A stretch of DNA of 9,149 nt from an uncultured Lachnospiraceae bacterium (GTDB lineage: Bacteria; Bacillota; Clostridia; Lachnospirales; Lachnospiraceae), in the NCBI GenBank assembly GCA_948438565.1, contig CAOJLW010000082.1:1-9149 (forward strand), in the 5' to 3' direction. Positions 1 through 6,623 of the stretch are shown piece after piece (position 1 is the stretch's first letter; each line of letters begins with the position of its first letter). The position numbers were made by a program, and so were the translations under genes. The notes beneath the pieces are model-generated. The model was given only the letters and a program-made list of their open reading frames with translations. It was not told where the DNA came from and ran no database searches.

Positions 1-76
1 AGTGCTTAAGATTTTTCTTAGGAATCAGGGTGGTATCACGGAGTTATTCGTCCCCGAATGGAGGGGAGGGTAGCTC
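1..76 (+). promoter_or_regulatory. 3' part of a T-box riboswitch leader (predicted tRNA-Phe sensing) upstream of pheST
   Basis: The conserved T-box segment AGGGTGGTATCACGG lies at 27-41, close to the family consensus AGGGTGGNACCGCG. Its GGG (28-30) can pair with the CCC of the downstream TCCCC (51-55) to form the antiterminator. The same TCCCC can instead join the terminator hairpin described separately. A small hairpin (TAAGA 7-11 with TCTTA 16-20) precedes the box. Stem I, with the specifier codon that would show which tRNA is sensed, lies upstream of the window. Sensing of tRNA-Phe is therefore inferred from the downstream pheST genes. In this family, uncharged tRNA stabilises the antiterminator and turns transcription on. 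Confidence 0.88.
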
Positions 77-84
77 TTTTTTTT
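41..84 (+). terminator. Intrinsic terminator of the T-box leader
   Basis: GAGTTA (41-46) pairs with TAGCTC (71-76), with one G-U pair, and TCCCC (51-55) pairs with GGGGA (63-67). Together they form a long hairpin closed by GAATGGA. Eight T residues (77-84) follow directly. The hairpin is mutually exclusive with the antiterminator because both use the TCCCC strand. This is the OFF state of the pheST leader. Confidence 0.88.
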
Positions 85-120
85 CTGATTTGAACTAATA
101 TAGCAAAAGGAGGAGTCTGT

Positions 121-1140
121 ATGAAGGAAAAATTGCAGAGGATCAAAGAAGAAGCAATGAGAAAAATCGAAACATCGGGTGATTTGACAAAGTTAAATGA
201 CGTCCGTGTAGCGATATTAGGCAAAAAAGGGGAACTGACAGCCATTTTAAAAAGCATGAAAGATATCCTGCCGGAAGAACGTCCGGCTTTTGGTCAGCTG
301 GTCAATGACGTCCGAACAGAAATTGAAAGAAAACTAGAGGAGGTAAAGGCGGCTTTAGAGGCAAAGGAACTGGAAATACGTTTACAGACCGAAGAGATTG
401 ACGTGACGCTGCCGGCCAAAAGAAACCGAGTTGGCCACAGGCATCCCAATACGATTGCATTGGAAGAGGTGGAACGTATTTTTATCGGTATGGGCTATGA
501 GGTTGTGGAAGGGCCGGAAGTAGAGCTGGATTATTATAATTTTGAAGCGTTAAATATCCCGGAAAACCATCCGGCCAAGGATGAACAGGATACGTTTTAT
601 ATCAACGACGATATTGTGCTGCGCACCCAGACTTCTCCGGTACAGGTACGCCAGATGGAACAAGGGCAGCTTCCTATCCGGATGATTGCGCCGGGACGCG
701 TGTTCCGTTCGGATGAGGTGGATGCAACGCATTCTCCGTCTTTTCATCAAATTGAAGGGTTAGTGATTGATAAGCAGATTACGTTTGCCGATTTAAAAGG
801 CACGTTGGAGGAGTTTGCCAGAGAACTGTTTGGAACGGACACCAAGGTAAAGTTCCGGCCGCATCATTTTCCGTTTACGGAGCCAAGCGCGGAAGTGGAC
901 GTGACGTGTTTTAAATGCGGCGGTAAGGGCTGCCGTTTCTGTAAAGGCAGCGGCTGGATTGAGATTTTAGGATGCGGAATGGTGCATCCGCGGGTATTGC
1001 GTATGAGCGGCATCGATCCGGAGGAATATTCCGGGTTTGCGTTTGGCGTTGGTTTGGAGCGGATTGCGCTTTTAAAATATGAAATCGACGATATGCGTCT
1101 CCTTTATGAGAATGACGACAGATTTTTAAAACAATTCTAA
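121..1140 (+). CDS. pheS: Phenylalanyl-tRNA synthetase alpha subunit
   Basis: Class II aminoacyl-tRNA synthetase subunit that carries the active site for ATP-dependent charging of tRNA-Phe, working in the cytoplasm as an alpha2-beta2 tetramer with PheT. The 339 residues are normal for a bacterial PheS. Residues 1-90 form the Lys/Glu-rich N-terminal coiled coil. The catalytic core begins near HPNTIALEEVE (108-118). Motif 2 is in PGRVFRSDEVDATHSPSFHQ (191-210), and motif 3 is in GFAFGVGLER (305-314), with the usual C-terminal RFLKQF. An inserted Cys cluster (C263, C266, C271, C274; CFKCGGKGCRFC) suggests a small zinc-knuckle loop next to GWIEILGCGMVHP. The start is set by AAAGGAGGAG at 106-115, a good distance from ATG 121. 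It is followed 17 bases later by pheT, and both are under the T-box. Confidence 0.98.
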   Translation: MKEKLQRIKEEAMRKIETSGDLTKLNDVRVAILGKKGELTAILKSMKDILPEERPAFGQLVNDVRTEIERKLEEVKAALEAKELEIRLQTEEIDVTLPAKRNRVGHRHPNTIALEEVERIFIGMGYEVVEGPEVELDYYNFEALNIPENHPAKDEQDTFYINDDIVLRTQTSPVQVRQMEQGQLPIRMIAPGRVFRSDEVDATHSPSFHQIEGLVIDKQITFADLKGTLEEFARELFGTDTKVKFRPHHFPFTEPSAEVDVTCFKCGGKGCRFCKGSGWIEILGCGMVHPRVLRMSGIDPEEYSGFAFGVGLERIALLKYEIDDMRLLYENDDRFLKQF

Positions 1141-1157
1141 GGCAGGGAGGAAAGAGT

Positions 1158-3584
1158 ATGAATACATCGTTTGCATGGATCAAAGCATTGGTTCCGGGAC
1201 TGGATGCTATTACGGAACAGGAATATATGGACGCTATGACTTTATCCGGTTCCAAGGTAGAAGGCTACCGCAGGCTGGACGCGGATTTGGATAAAATTGT
1301 AGTTGGGCAGATTCGAAAAATCGAACGTCATCCGGACGCGGATAAGCTGATTGTATGTCAGGTGGATATTGGAGAGGGACAGGAATTGCAGATTGTAACG
1401 GGCGCTCCTAACGTATCGGAAGGCGATAAGGTTCCAGTCGTATTATCCGGCGGAAGGGTAGCCGGCGGTCATGACGGCAATCTGACGCCCGGCGGGATAA
1501 AAATCAAAAAAGGGAAGCTGCGAGGCGTACCGTCTGACGGCATGATGTGCTCGATTGAAGAGCTGGGATCCAATCGGGATATGTATCCGGAAGCGCCGGA
1601 GTTTGGCATTTATATTTTTGAACCGGATGTCAAAGTCGGAAGCGACGCAGTTGCGCTGTTAGGACTGCATGACGCGGTATTTGAATATGAGATTACGTCA
1701 AATCGAGTGGATTGTTTTTCGGCGCTTGGAATTGCCCGAGAAGCCGCCGCAACGTTCCGGAAAGAGTTTTGCCCGCCTCAGGCTCTGAAAACCGGAAATT
1801 CTGAAAATGTGGAGGATTATATTCAGGTATCGATCAAAGACAGCGATTTATGCTCCCGTTATACGGCAAGGGTAGTCAAGAACATCCGGCTTGCTCCATC
1901 GCCAAAATGGATGCAGAGACGTCTGGCCGCGCAGGGAATCCGTCCAATCAATAATTTGGTGGATATTACCAATTATGTGATGGCCGAATACGGGCAGCCG
2001 ATGCACGCATATGATTTGGATACGATTGCAGGGCGTGAAATTATTGTCAGGCGCGCGCAGCAAGGAGAGACGTTTGTCACGTTAGACGGGCAGGAACGGA
2101 AACTGGATGAAAGCGTTCTGATGATTTGCGACGCCGATAAACCGGTCGGCATTGCCGGTATTATGGGCGGCGAAAATTCTATGATTACGGATCAGGTTCA
2201 TACGATGTTGTTTGAAGCCGCCTGCTTTGATGGGACGAACATCCGCCTTTCCAGTAAAAAAATCGGACTGCGTACTGACGCGTCCTCTGTGTTTGAAAAG
2301 GGATTGGATCCCAATCTGGCGCTGGAAGCTATGAATCGCGCCTGCCAATTGATCGAAGAGTTTGGCGCAGGCGAGGTGGTCGGCGGCGTCATAGATGTTT
2401 ATCCAGTCAAAAAAGAAGGTAAAAGGATTCCGTTTGAGCCGGAAAAATATAACCGCCTGTTGGGGACGGAAATTTCCGCCGAAAAGATGTTAGAATATTT
2501 TGGTCGTCTGGAGCTTGGGTTGGATCAAGAGACGAATGAAATTTTAATACCTTCGTGGCGTCAGGATTTGGAATGTGACGCGGATTTGGCGGAAGAAGTG
2601 GCCAGATTCTTTGGATACGACAATATTCCGACGACATTGCCAACTGGGGAAGCGACTACGGGTAAACTGTCGTTTAAGCTGCGGATCGAAGAAGTGGCCA
2701 GGGATGTTGCCGAATTTTGCGGATTTTCACAGGGGATGTGCTATTCGTTTGAAAGTCCCAAAGTATTTGACAAACTGCGGATCCCAAAAGATTCCAAATT
2801 GCGGGAAACCGTAACGATTTCCAACCCGCTGGGAGAGGATTTTAGCATTATGCGCACGCTTCCGCTGCATGGAATGCTTTCTTCATTATCTACGAATTTT
2901 AATCGTAGAAATAAAGACGTTCGTTTATATGAGCTGGGCAATATCTATCTGCCTAAACAGGTTCCGGTGACCGAGCTTCCCGAAGAACGTATGCAGTTTA
3001 CGTTGGGGATGTATGGAGAAGGGGATTTTTATACCTTAAAGGGCGTAGCCGAAGAATTTTTATCCAAAATTGGCATGAATGAAAAACTGCGGTACGATCC
3101 AAACGCAGACAGGCCGTATCTGCATCCAGGGCGTCAGGCCAATATGGCGTATCGTGGCTCCGTGATTGGATATCTCGGGGAAGTGCATCCGTTAGTGGCG
3201 GCAAATTACGCGATCAAAGGCCGCGCGTATGTGGCTGTGTTTGATATGCCGGAAATAGAAACATATGCAAGCTTTGACCGCAAATACCATGGGATCGCCA
3301 AATTCCCGGCGTCTGTCCGCGATATCAGTATGGTGGCGCCAAAGGATATTCTGGCGGGTGATATCGAGACGGTATTTGATCAAAACGGCGGGCCGTATCT
3401 GGAAAGTTATGCGTTATTTGATATTTATGAAGGGAGTCAGATTCAGGTGGGATATAAGTCCATAGCCTATTCTCTGACATTCCGCGGCCTGGAAAAGAAT
3501 TTGGAAGAGGCGGATATCGTCCATGCGATGGAGAAGATTTTACAGGAGCTCAAAGTGATGGGAGTGACGCTGCGGGAAGGGTAG
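1158..3584 (+). CDS. pheT: Phenylalanyl-tRNA synthetase beta subunit
   Basis: Partner of PheS in the alpha2-beta2 enzyme, responsible for tRNA binding and for hydrolytic editing of mischarged Tyr-tRNA-Phe. The 808 residues are full length for the bacterial long form. In order: a tRNA-binding OB-fold domain (about 40-150, with the typical HPDADKL); the B3/B4 editing domain (about 210-385); the B5 domain (about 400-475); the catalytic-like core (about 480-700); and a C-terminal ferredoxin-fold anticodon-binding domain (about 715-806, starting near FPASVRDISMV). GGGAGGAAAGAGT just before ATG 1158 is a strong ribosome binding site. The gene sits 17 bases after pheS and shares its leader. No disruption is seen. 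Confidence 0.98.
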   Translation: MNTSFAWIKALVPGLDAITEQEYMDAMTLSGSKVEGYRRLDADLDKIVVGQIRKIERHPDADKLIVCQVDIGEGQELQIVTGAPNVSEGDKVPVVLSGGRVAGGHDGNLTPGGIKIKKGKLRGVPSDGMMCSIEELGSNRDMYPEAPEFGIYIFEPDVKVGSDAVALLGLHDAVFEYEITSNRVDCFSALGIAREAAATFRKEFCPPQALKTGNSENVEDYIQVSIKDSDLCSRYTARVVKNIRLAPSPKWMQRRLAAQGIRPINNLVDITNYVMAEYGQPMHAYDLDTIAGREIIVRRAQQGETFVTLDGQERKLDESVLMICDADKPVGIAGIMGGENSMITDQVHTMLFEAACFDGTNIRLSSKKIGLRTDASSVFEKGLDPNLALEAMNRACQLIEEFGAGEVVGGVIDVYPVKKEGKRIPFEPEKYNRLLGTEISAEKMLEYFGRLELGLDQETNEILIPSWRQDLECDADLAEEVARFFGYDNIPTTLPTGEATTGKLSFKLRIEEVARDVAEFCGFSQGMCYSFESPKVFDKLRIPKDSKLRETVTISNPLGEDFSIMRTLPLHGMLSSLSTNFNRRNKDVRLYELGNIYLPKQVPVTELPEERMQFTLGMYGEGDFYTLKGVAEEFLSKIGMNEKLRYDPNADRPYLHPGRQANMAYRGSVIGYLGEVHPLVAANYAIKGRAYVAVFDMPEIETYASFDRKYHGIAKFPASVRDISMVAPKDILAGDIETVFDQNGGPYLESYALFDIYEGSQIQVGYKSIAYSLTFRGLEKNLEEADIVHAMEKILQELKVMGVTLREG

Positions 3585-3617
3585 TCTTTGGGTTCGGACG
3601 CTATTTGGGTGCTTCTG

Positions 3618-3660
3618 CTGGCTGATATCCGTTACTCCAATATCTTCCAGACTTTAATTT
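3618..3660 (+). terminator. Weak candidate terminator after pheT
   Basis: CTGG (3618-3621) and GATAT (3624-3628) can pair with ATATC (3640-3644) and CCAG (3647-3650), leaving a 2x2 internal loop and an 11-base apical loop. ACTTTAATTTT follows. The stem is imperfect and the T-tract is interrupted, so termination here is uncertain. It is the only hairpin seen between pheT and the first secreted-protein gene. Confidence 0.3.
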
Positions 3661-3683
3661 TAAAAATTCTATCACAGATACGA

Positions 3684-3712
3684 TTGAAAAAAATATCCCT
3701 ATGTGTTATAAT
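3684..3712 (+). promoter_or_regulatory. Sigma-A-type promoter with extended -10 for secreted paralog 1
   Basis: TTGAAA (3684-3689) and TATAAT (3707-3712) are separated by exactly 17 bases. A TGT (3704-3706) directly before the -10 makes it an extended -10. Transcription would start near 3719, about 39 bases before the ATG at 3758. The longest possible reading frame starts at an ATG (3701) inside this promoter, which argues against that start. Confidence 0.85.
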
Positions 3713-3757
3713 CGACAGAAAGGTTTTATAAATTTTATATTGAAAGGACTAGAAGAT

Positions 3758-4636
3758 ATGAAAGAGAAAGGAAGAGTTTTATGCAATCGGGCGGCAAGCT
3801 TGGCGCTTGCGGTCATGTTGATGGTCTCTGCCTTCATGGTGGCAGCGCCGTTTCAGGTTTCTGCGTCTGAACGCAGCTTCCAGGGTTCGGGGACGTCGAG
3901 CGTTACGATTTCAGACGCGCAGTGCTCATTTGCCCAGGGGGGAGATCCGCAATGGATCCGTTTTACGCCGCAGGAAACAGGCTATATCTCCATTACAGCC
4001 AAGAAGGCAACCGTACAGGAGTATTCGGACGGTTTTATTACGTTATGTGACGCTTCCAAACAGGTTTTGGACGCGACGCGCGATATCTATACGACCGCGT
4101 ATCAGGGTTCCAAATATTCCACAGTTACCTATGGCGTAAAAAAAGGCGTAACATACTACTTTAAGGTGGAGAGCGCAGCCGGCGTTACATTAAAAGCAAC
4201 GGTAAAAGCAGTGAAGAAAAATGCCGGTACAAGCCGGGCAAAGGCAAAAACCTTAAAACAAAACAAAAAAGTAAACGGCGTGATTCTTGCAGGGGATAAG
4301 AAAGCGGACTGGTATAAGATCAATGTCAGCCAGAGCAAAAAAGTGACTTTGAGTTTTTCTGTCAAGACCAACGGCTGGGAAGGCAATTCTCAATTTGCAA
4401 CAGATGGGATTCAGTTTTCCTTCTATGACGCCAACGGCAAAAAAGTGACGCCGGATGCGTCCGACGTACTGACCAAGATCCAGAATAAAGGAAGCGCTAT
4501 TTATTATTCCGTGGATTCGGACGGCGGAAAAAAATCCAAAAAAGCCGGCCTTGCGCCAGGAACCTACTATATTAAAGTAGAGCGTTCCAATGCGGCTTCT
4601 TCCGGATTGTATTCCTTGAAATGGAAAATGTCCTAA
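3758..4636 (+). CDS. Secreted two-domain PPC-like protein, paralog 1
   Basis: Predicted exported protein of unknown function, 292 residues. I chose ATG 3758 because GAAAGGA lies 9 bases upstream and a typical Sec signal peptide follows: a basic start, a hydrophobic core at about 13-30, and likely cleavage after VSA (residue 36). The in-frame ATG at 3701 overlaps the promoter -10. The mature part has two similar segments. Segment 1 (about 43-153) starts GSGTSSVTISDAQ and ends YGVKKGVTYYFKVES plus a beta-rich tail. Segment 2 (about 163-290) runs from KAKTLKQNKKVNG through ADWYKINV to PGTYYIKVERSNAASSGLY and a final KWK. The pattern DWYKF, then an LYD-like strand, then GTYYIKV, matches the PPC-like beta-sandwich family; this is recognised by eye. 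The protein is Lys-rich and lacks LPXTG, SLH, lipobox and transmembrane anchor. A Lys/Ser-rich stretch sits at about 255-263. It is first of four tandem paralogs and closest to paralog 2 in its N-terminal half. Confidence 0.9.
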   Translation: MKEKGRVLCNRAASLALAVMLMVSAFMVAAPFQVSASERSFQGSGTSSVTISDAQCSFAQGGDPQWIRFTPQETGYISITAKKATVQEYSDGFITLCDASKQVLDATRDIYTTAYQGSKYSTVTYGVKKGVTYYFKVESAAGVTLKATVKAVKKNAGTSRAKAKTLKQNKKVNGVILAGDKKADWYKINVSQSKKVTLSFSVKTNGWEGNSQFATDGIQFSFYDANGKKVTPDASDVLTKIQNKGSAIYYSVDSDGGKKSKKAGLAPGTYYIKVERSNAASSGLYSLKWKMS

Positions 4637-4658
4637 CGATAATTTTTTTTATAAAAAT

Positions 4659-4664
4659 TATAAT
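4659..4664 (+). promoter_or_regulatory. Possible -10 element for secreted paralog 2
   Basis: A perfect TATAAT sits 37 bases before the ATG of paralog 2, inside a very A/T-rich stretch that also contains a 7-bp A/T-only inverted repeat (4641-4647 with 4653-4659). No convincing -35 and no TGn extension are present. Paralog 2 may therefore be read mainly from the paralog 1 promoter, since no terminator separates the two genes. Confidence 0.3.
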
Positions 4665-4700
4665 AAACCCCAAAATGTCATATTGAAAGGAGCATAAGTT

Positions 4701-5516
4701 ATGCAAAACAAAACACACAGTCTATTTAACAAAGCCGTAAGCCTTGTGCTTGCAATCATGATGGTATTTTCCGTGATTTCCGTTATGCCGGAGAAGGTAA
4801 GCGCAGCTGAATTTAGTTTCAAAGGTTCCGGCACATCGAGCGTTACGATTGCGGATGCACAGAGTTATGTTTTTACAGGCGATTATAACTGGATTCAGTT
4901 TAAAGCGAAAGCAGACGGTTATGTGCAGTTTTCCATTGCGTGCGCATCTGCGCTTGACAATTATTCAACAGGCGGCTGGATGCTTTGCAATAGCAGCCGT
5001 ACGCAGATTAGCACCTATGATAAATTTGACACAAGTAGCACAGACGCATTTTTGAAGAATAATGTATACGGCGTTCAGAAGGGTAAAACCTATTATTTGC
5101 GTGTGTTAAATGATTTGGGCGTAACCGTTACCGCTAAATTTACGGCTGTAAAGGAAAATAGCGGCAGCAAGAAATCCAAAGCAAAAGATATCAAAAAAGG
5201 CAAAACCGTAAAAGGAACGATTGCAGCCGGTACGAAAAAAGCGGATTGGTATAAATTCAAATTGACCAAGACACAGACAGTAAAGGTTAGTTATGCGGCA
5301 AAGACCAACAAAGAGATACGGATTACTTTATATGAAGGCAGCAGGAATATGGGTTATGTGAGAATGGGTTATGAGAGTTCTAAAAAGGAATCGACCTATA
5401 TCGTAAATGCTTATACGAAAAAGAAAACAAAGGTAAAAGCCGGCACTACATATTATGTAAAGGTTGAGCCAATGGATTCCAATTCTTCCGGTTATTATAC
5501 TTTTAGCTGGAAATAA
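4701..5516 (+). CDS. Secreted two-domain PPC-like protein, paralog 2
   Basis: Predicted exported protein of unknown function, 271 residues. ATG 4701 is preceded by TTGAAAGGAG, and the upstream 12-mer ATATTGAAAGGA is also found before paralog 1. Signal peptide: basic start, hydrophobic core at about 12-29, likely cleavage after VSA (35). Segment 1 (about 41-151) has GSGTSSVTIADAQ, then YNWIQFKA, then YGVQKGKTYYLRV. Segment 2 (about 158-271) has KSKAKDIKKGKTVKG, ADWYKFKL, IRITLYEG, AGTTYYVKVEP and SSGYYTFSWK at the very C-terminus. My hand count of the mature part gives about 34 Lys and 5 Arg against 18 Asp/Glu, so it is strongly basic. Lack of an anchor suggests release or non-covalent wall binding (inference). 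A strong terminator follows, so paralogs 1 and 2 may form one transcription unit. Confidence 0.9.
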   Translation: MQNKTHSLFNKAVSLVLAIMMVFSVISVMPEKVSAAEFSFKGSGTSSVTIADAQSYVFTGDYNWIQFKAKADGYVQFSIACASALDNYSTGGWMLCNSSRTQISTYDKFDTSSTDAFLKNNVYGVQKGKTYYLRVLNDLGVTVTAKFTAVKENSGSKKSKAKDIKKGKTVKGTIAAGTKKADWYKFKLTKTQTVKVSYAAKTNKEIRITLYEGSRNMGYVRMGYESSKKESTYIVNAYTKKKTKVKAGTTYYVKVEPMDSNSSGYYTFSWK

Positions 5517-5556
5517 ACAAGACAGGCCATCCTAGATGGGTGATATACGTGATGAT

Positions 5557-5584
5557 AAAAAGGTGGGCGTAAGCTCACCTTTTT
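5557..5584 (+). terminator. Intrinsic terminator after paralog 2
   Basis: AAAAAGGTGGGC (5557-5568) and GCTCACCTTTTT (5573-5584) form a 12-bp stem with a single G-U pair and a GTAA loop. The T-run forms part of the descending arm. The A-run on the left means it could also work for transcription from the other side. It separates paralogs 1-2 from paralogs 3-4. Confidence 0.88.
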
Positions 5585-5589
5585 ATAAC

Positions 5590-5672
5590 GTGTGTTTGAA
5601 AATTGTTTTCTGTCGGATATGCGTTTCATGGAATGGGAGGAACAGGTGATGGGAATGAATTTTCAAACACGC
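5590..5672. repeat. Inverted-repeat element (MITE/REP-like candidate) between paralogs 2 and 3
   Basis: GTGTGTTTGAAAATT (5590-5604) is the reverse complement, with one G-U pair, of AATTTTCAAACACGC (5658-5672). The arms are 15 bases long and flank 53 bases of unrelated sequence. There is no T-tract, so this is not a terminator. No target-site duplication is obvious. The 83-base size with near-perfect end arms resembles a short non-autonomous mobile or REP-like element. Only one copy is in this window, so mobility is inference. Its right edge touches the -35 region of paralog 3, so it may influence that promoter. Confidence 0.55.
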
Positions 5673-5702
5673 ACTAGTCAACGGCCTTGTTATCTGCTAT
5701 AA
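5649..5702 (+). CDS. Possible 17-residue small ORF overlapping the inverted repeat
   Basis: ATG 5649 is preceded by GGGAGG (5635-5640) at a spacing of 8 bases, an excellent ribosome binding site. The frame reads MGMNFQTRTSQRPCYLL and stops at TAA 5700-5702, inside the -10 of the paralog 3 promoter. A good binding site before such a short ORF could be chance or a relic of the repeat element. A promoter for it is not visible, and the strong terminator lies just upstream. I recognise no function. Confidence 0.2.
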   Translation: MGMNFQTRTSQRPCYLL

Positions 5703-5703
5703 T
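5675..5703 (+). promoter_or_regulatory. Promoter with extended -10 for secreted paralog 3
   Basis: TATAAT (5698-5703) is preceded by TGC (5695-5697), giving an extended -10. At 17-base spacing the -35 position holds TAGTCA (5675-5680), 4 of 6 matches to TTGACA. The -35 begins 3 bases beyond the right arm of the inverted repeat. Predicted start is near 5710, about 24 bases before the ATG. Confidence 0.75.
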
Positions 5704-5733
5704 ATAAAAAAATGTCAGAAAAGAGAGGTAACT

Positions 5734-6543
5734 ATGGGGAACGGTATCAAATATTGGAAAAAAATAGGGGCTGCTTTGTGTTGCGTTATCCTGTTGGTGG
5801 GGATAATTCCGGTTCCGGTATTGGCGGCAAAGAGCTTTAACCAGACCAAGAAAGTGACAATTACCGAACAAAAGGATTACATCCATACACAAAAATATAC
5901 CTGGATTAAATATAAGGCTCCGGGTAATGGGTATATTACCGTTACGGCCAAAAAGGCAAAAAACGCGCCGTCTGTTGAAGAGGGAGAGAATGTGCAGGAC
6001 GAAAGCGCTTCGTTGGCAACCGGGATGCTGCGGCTGTATGATTCAAAAAAGAAAACGTTGCTTTCCGGTGAATGCCAATACAATACCGCGGGGGCAGCCG
6101 AAGCCAATGCCATGACTTATGGAGTCAAAAAAAACGCCACCTATTATTTTCGGGTCGAAGCGCAGGGAGCGGTGACATTGAACTGTAAGTTTAAGAAGGT
6201 CAATGACAAAAGCGGAAGCACGAAAGCAAAGGCGAGGCAGATTCAAAAGAATCAATTGGTCAAAGGAATTCTTGCGGCTGGCGATCAGACCGCAGACTGG
6301 TATAAGATTACGATTGGCCAGAAGCAGGTTCTGCATCTGTTTTATGCCGGAAATGTCAATAATCAGATTCAATTCACTTTTTCAGGGGATTACCTCAATA
6401 CGGCGGTACGATATGTGACACAGGGCAATACCAATGAAAATTATACCTATTCGCTGGAACGATTACAGCCAGGGACTTATTATGTCAAGGTGGAAAATTG
6501 TAATAAACAATCTTCTGGATATTATACCTTAAGATGGCAATAA
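5734..6543 (+). CDS. Secreted two-domain PPC-like protein, paralog 3
   Basis: Predicted exported protein of unknown function, 269 residues. AGAGAGG (5722-5728) precedes ATG 5734. Signal peptide: KYWKK, hydrophobic core at about 11-28, cleavage after VLA (31). The CC pair in the core is not in a lipobox context. Segment 1 (about 34-156) starts SFNQTKKVTITEQ, then YTWIKYKAPGNGYITV, an inserted acidic stretch (about 81-91), LRLYDSKKK, and YGVKKNATYYFRV. A VNDKSGSTKAKA linker (156-167) leads to segment 2 (about 168-269), with ADWYKITI (187-194), QIQFTFSG, PGTYYVKVEN and SSGYYTLRWQ at the C-terminus. The opening motif FNxTKxVxIT and the NDKSG linker are shared with paralog 4, not with 1 and 2. It is read from its own promoter. 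Confidence 0.9.
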   Translation: MGNGIKYWKKIGAALCCVILLVGIIPVPVLAAKSFNQTKKVTITEQKDYIHTQKYTWIKYKAPGNGYITVTAKKAKNAPSVEEGENVQDESASLATGMLRLYDSKKKTLLSGECQYNTAGAAEANAMTYGVKKNATYYFRVEAQGAVTLNCKFKKVNDKSGSTKAKARQIQKNQLVKGILAAGDQTADWYKITIGQKQVLHLFYAGNVNNQIQFTFSGDYLNTAVRYVTQGNTNENYTYSLERLQPGTYYVKVENCNKQSSGYYTLRWQ

Positions 6544-6581
6544 AGATTTAAGAAAAAATTAAGTCCTCTGTACAAAGGATG

Positions 6582-6590
6582 TGCTATACT
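6582..6590 (+). promoter_or_regulatory. Extended -10 promoter for secreted paralog 4 (and possibly queA)
   Basis: TATACT (6585-6590) with a preceding TGC (6582-6584) is a good extended -10. No good -35 is found at 16-18 bases, only AGTCCT-like sequence. GTACAAAGG (6570-6578) and GTACAAGG (6595-6602) flank the -10 as near-direct repeats 25 bases apart and could be an operator, but this is weak. Predicted start is near 6597. Confidence 0.65.
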
Positions 6591-6623
6591 GAGAGTACAA
6601 GGTTTACATATGGAGGAATATTT

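Noticed and set aside
911..1255. 114-codon ORF on the - strand opposite the pheS-pheT junction
   Set aside because: Antisense shadow of two clearly coding genes, with no ribosome binding site and no recognisable protein features. The same holds for the other antisense and out-of-frame ORFs inside pheS, pheT, the paralogs and queA.
3701..3757. Upstream in-frame ATG giving a 311-residue version of paralog 1
   Set aside because: The ATG lies in the promoter next to the -10 box and would precede the transcript start. ATG 3758 has a ribosome binding site and starts a clean signal peptide.
5734..5830. Lipoprotein signal in paralog 3 because of the CC pair in the signal peptide
   Set aside because: The Cys residues lie early in the hydrophobic core (16-17) without an L-x-x-C lipobox at the cleavage region. 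VLA/A is a normal signal peptidase I site.
6579..6623. Upstream in-frame ATG giving a 283-residue version of paralog 4
   Set aside because: It overlaps the extended -10. GGAGGA and the signal peptide support ATG 6624.
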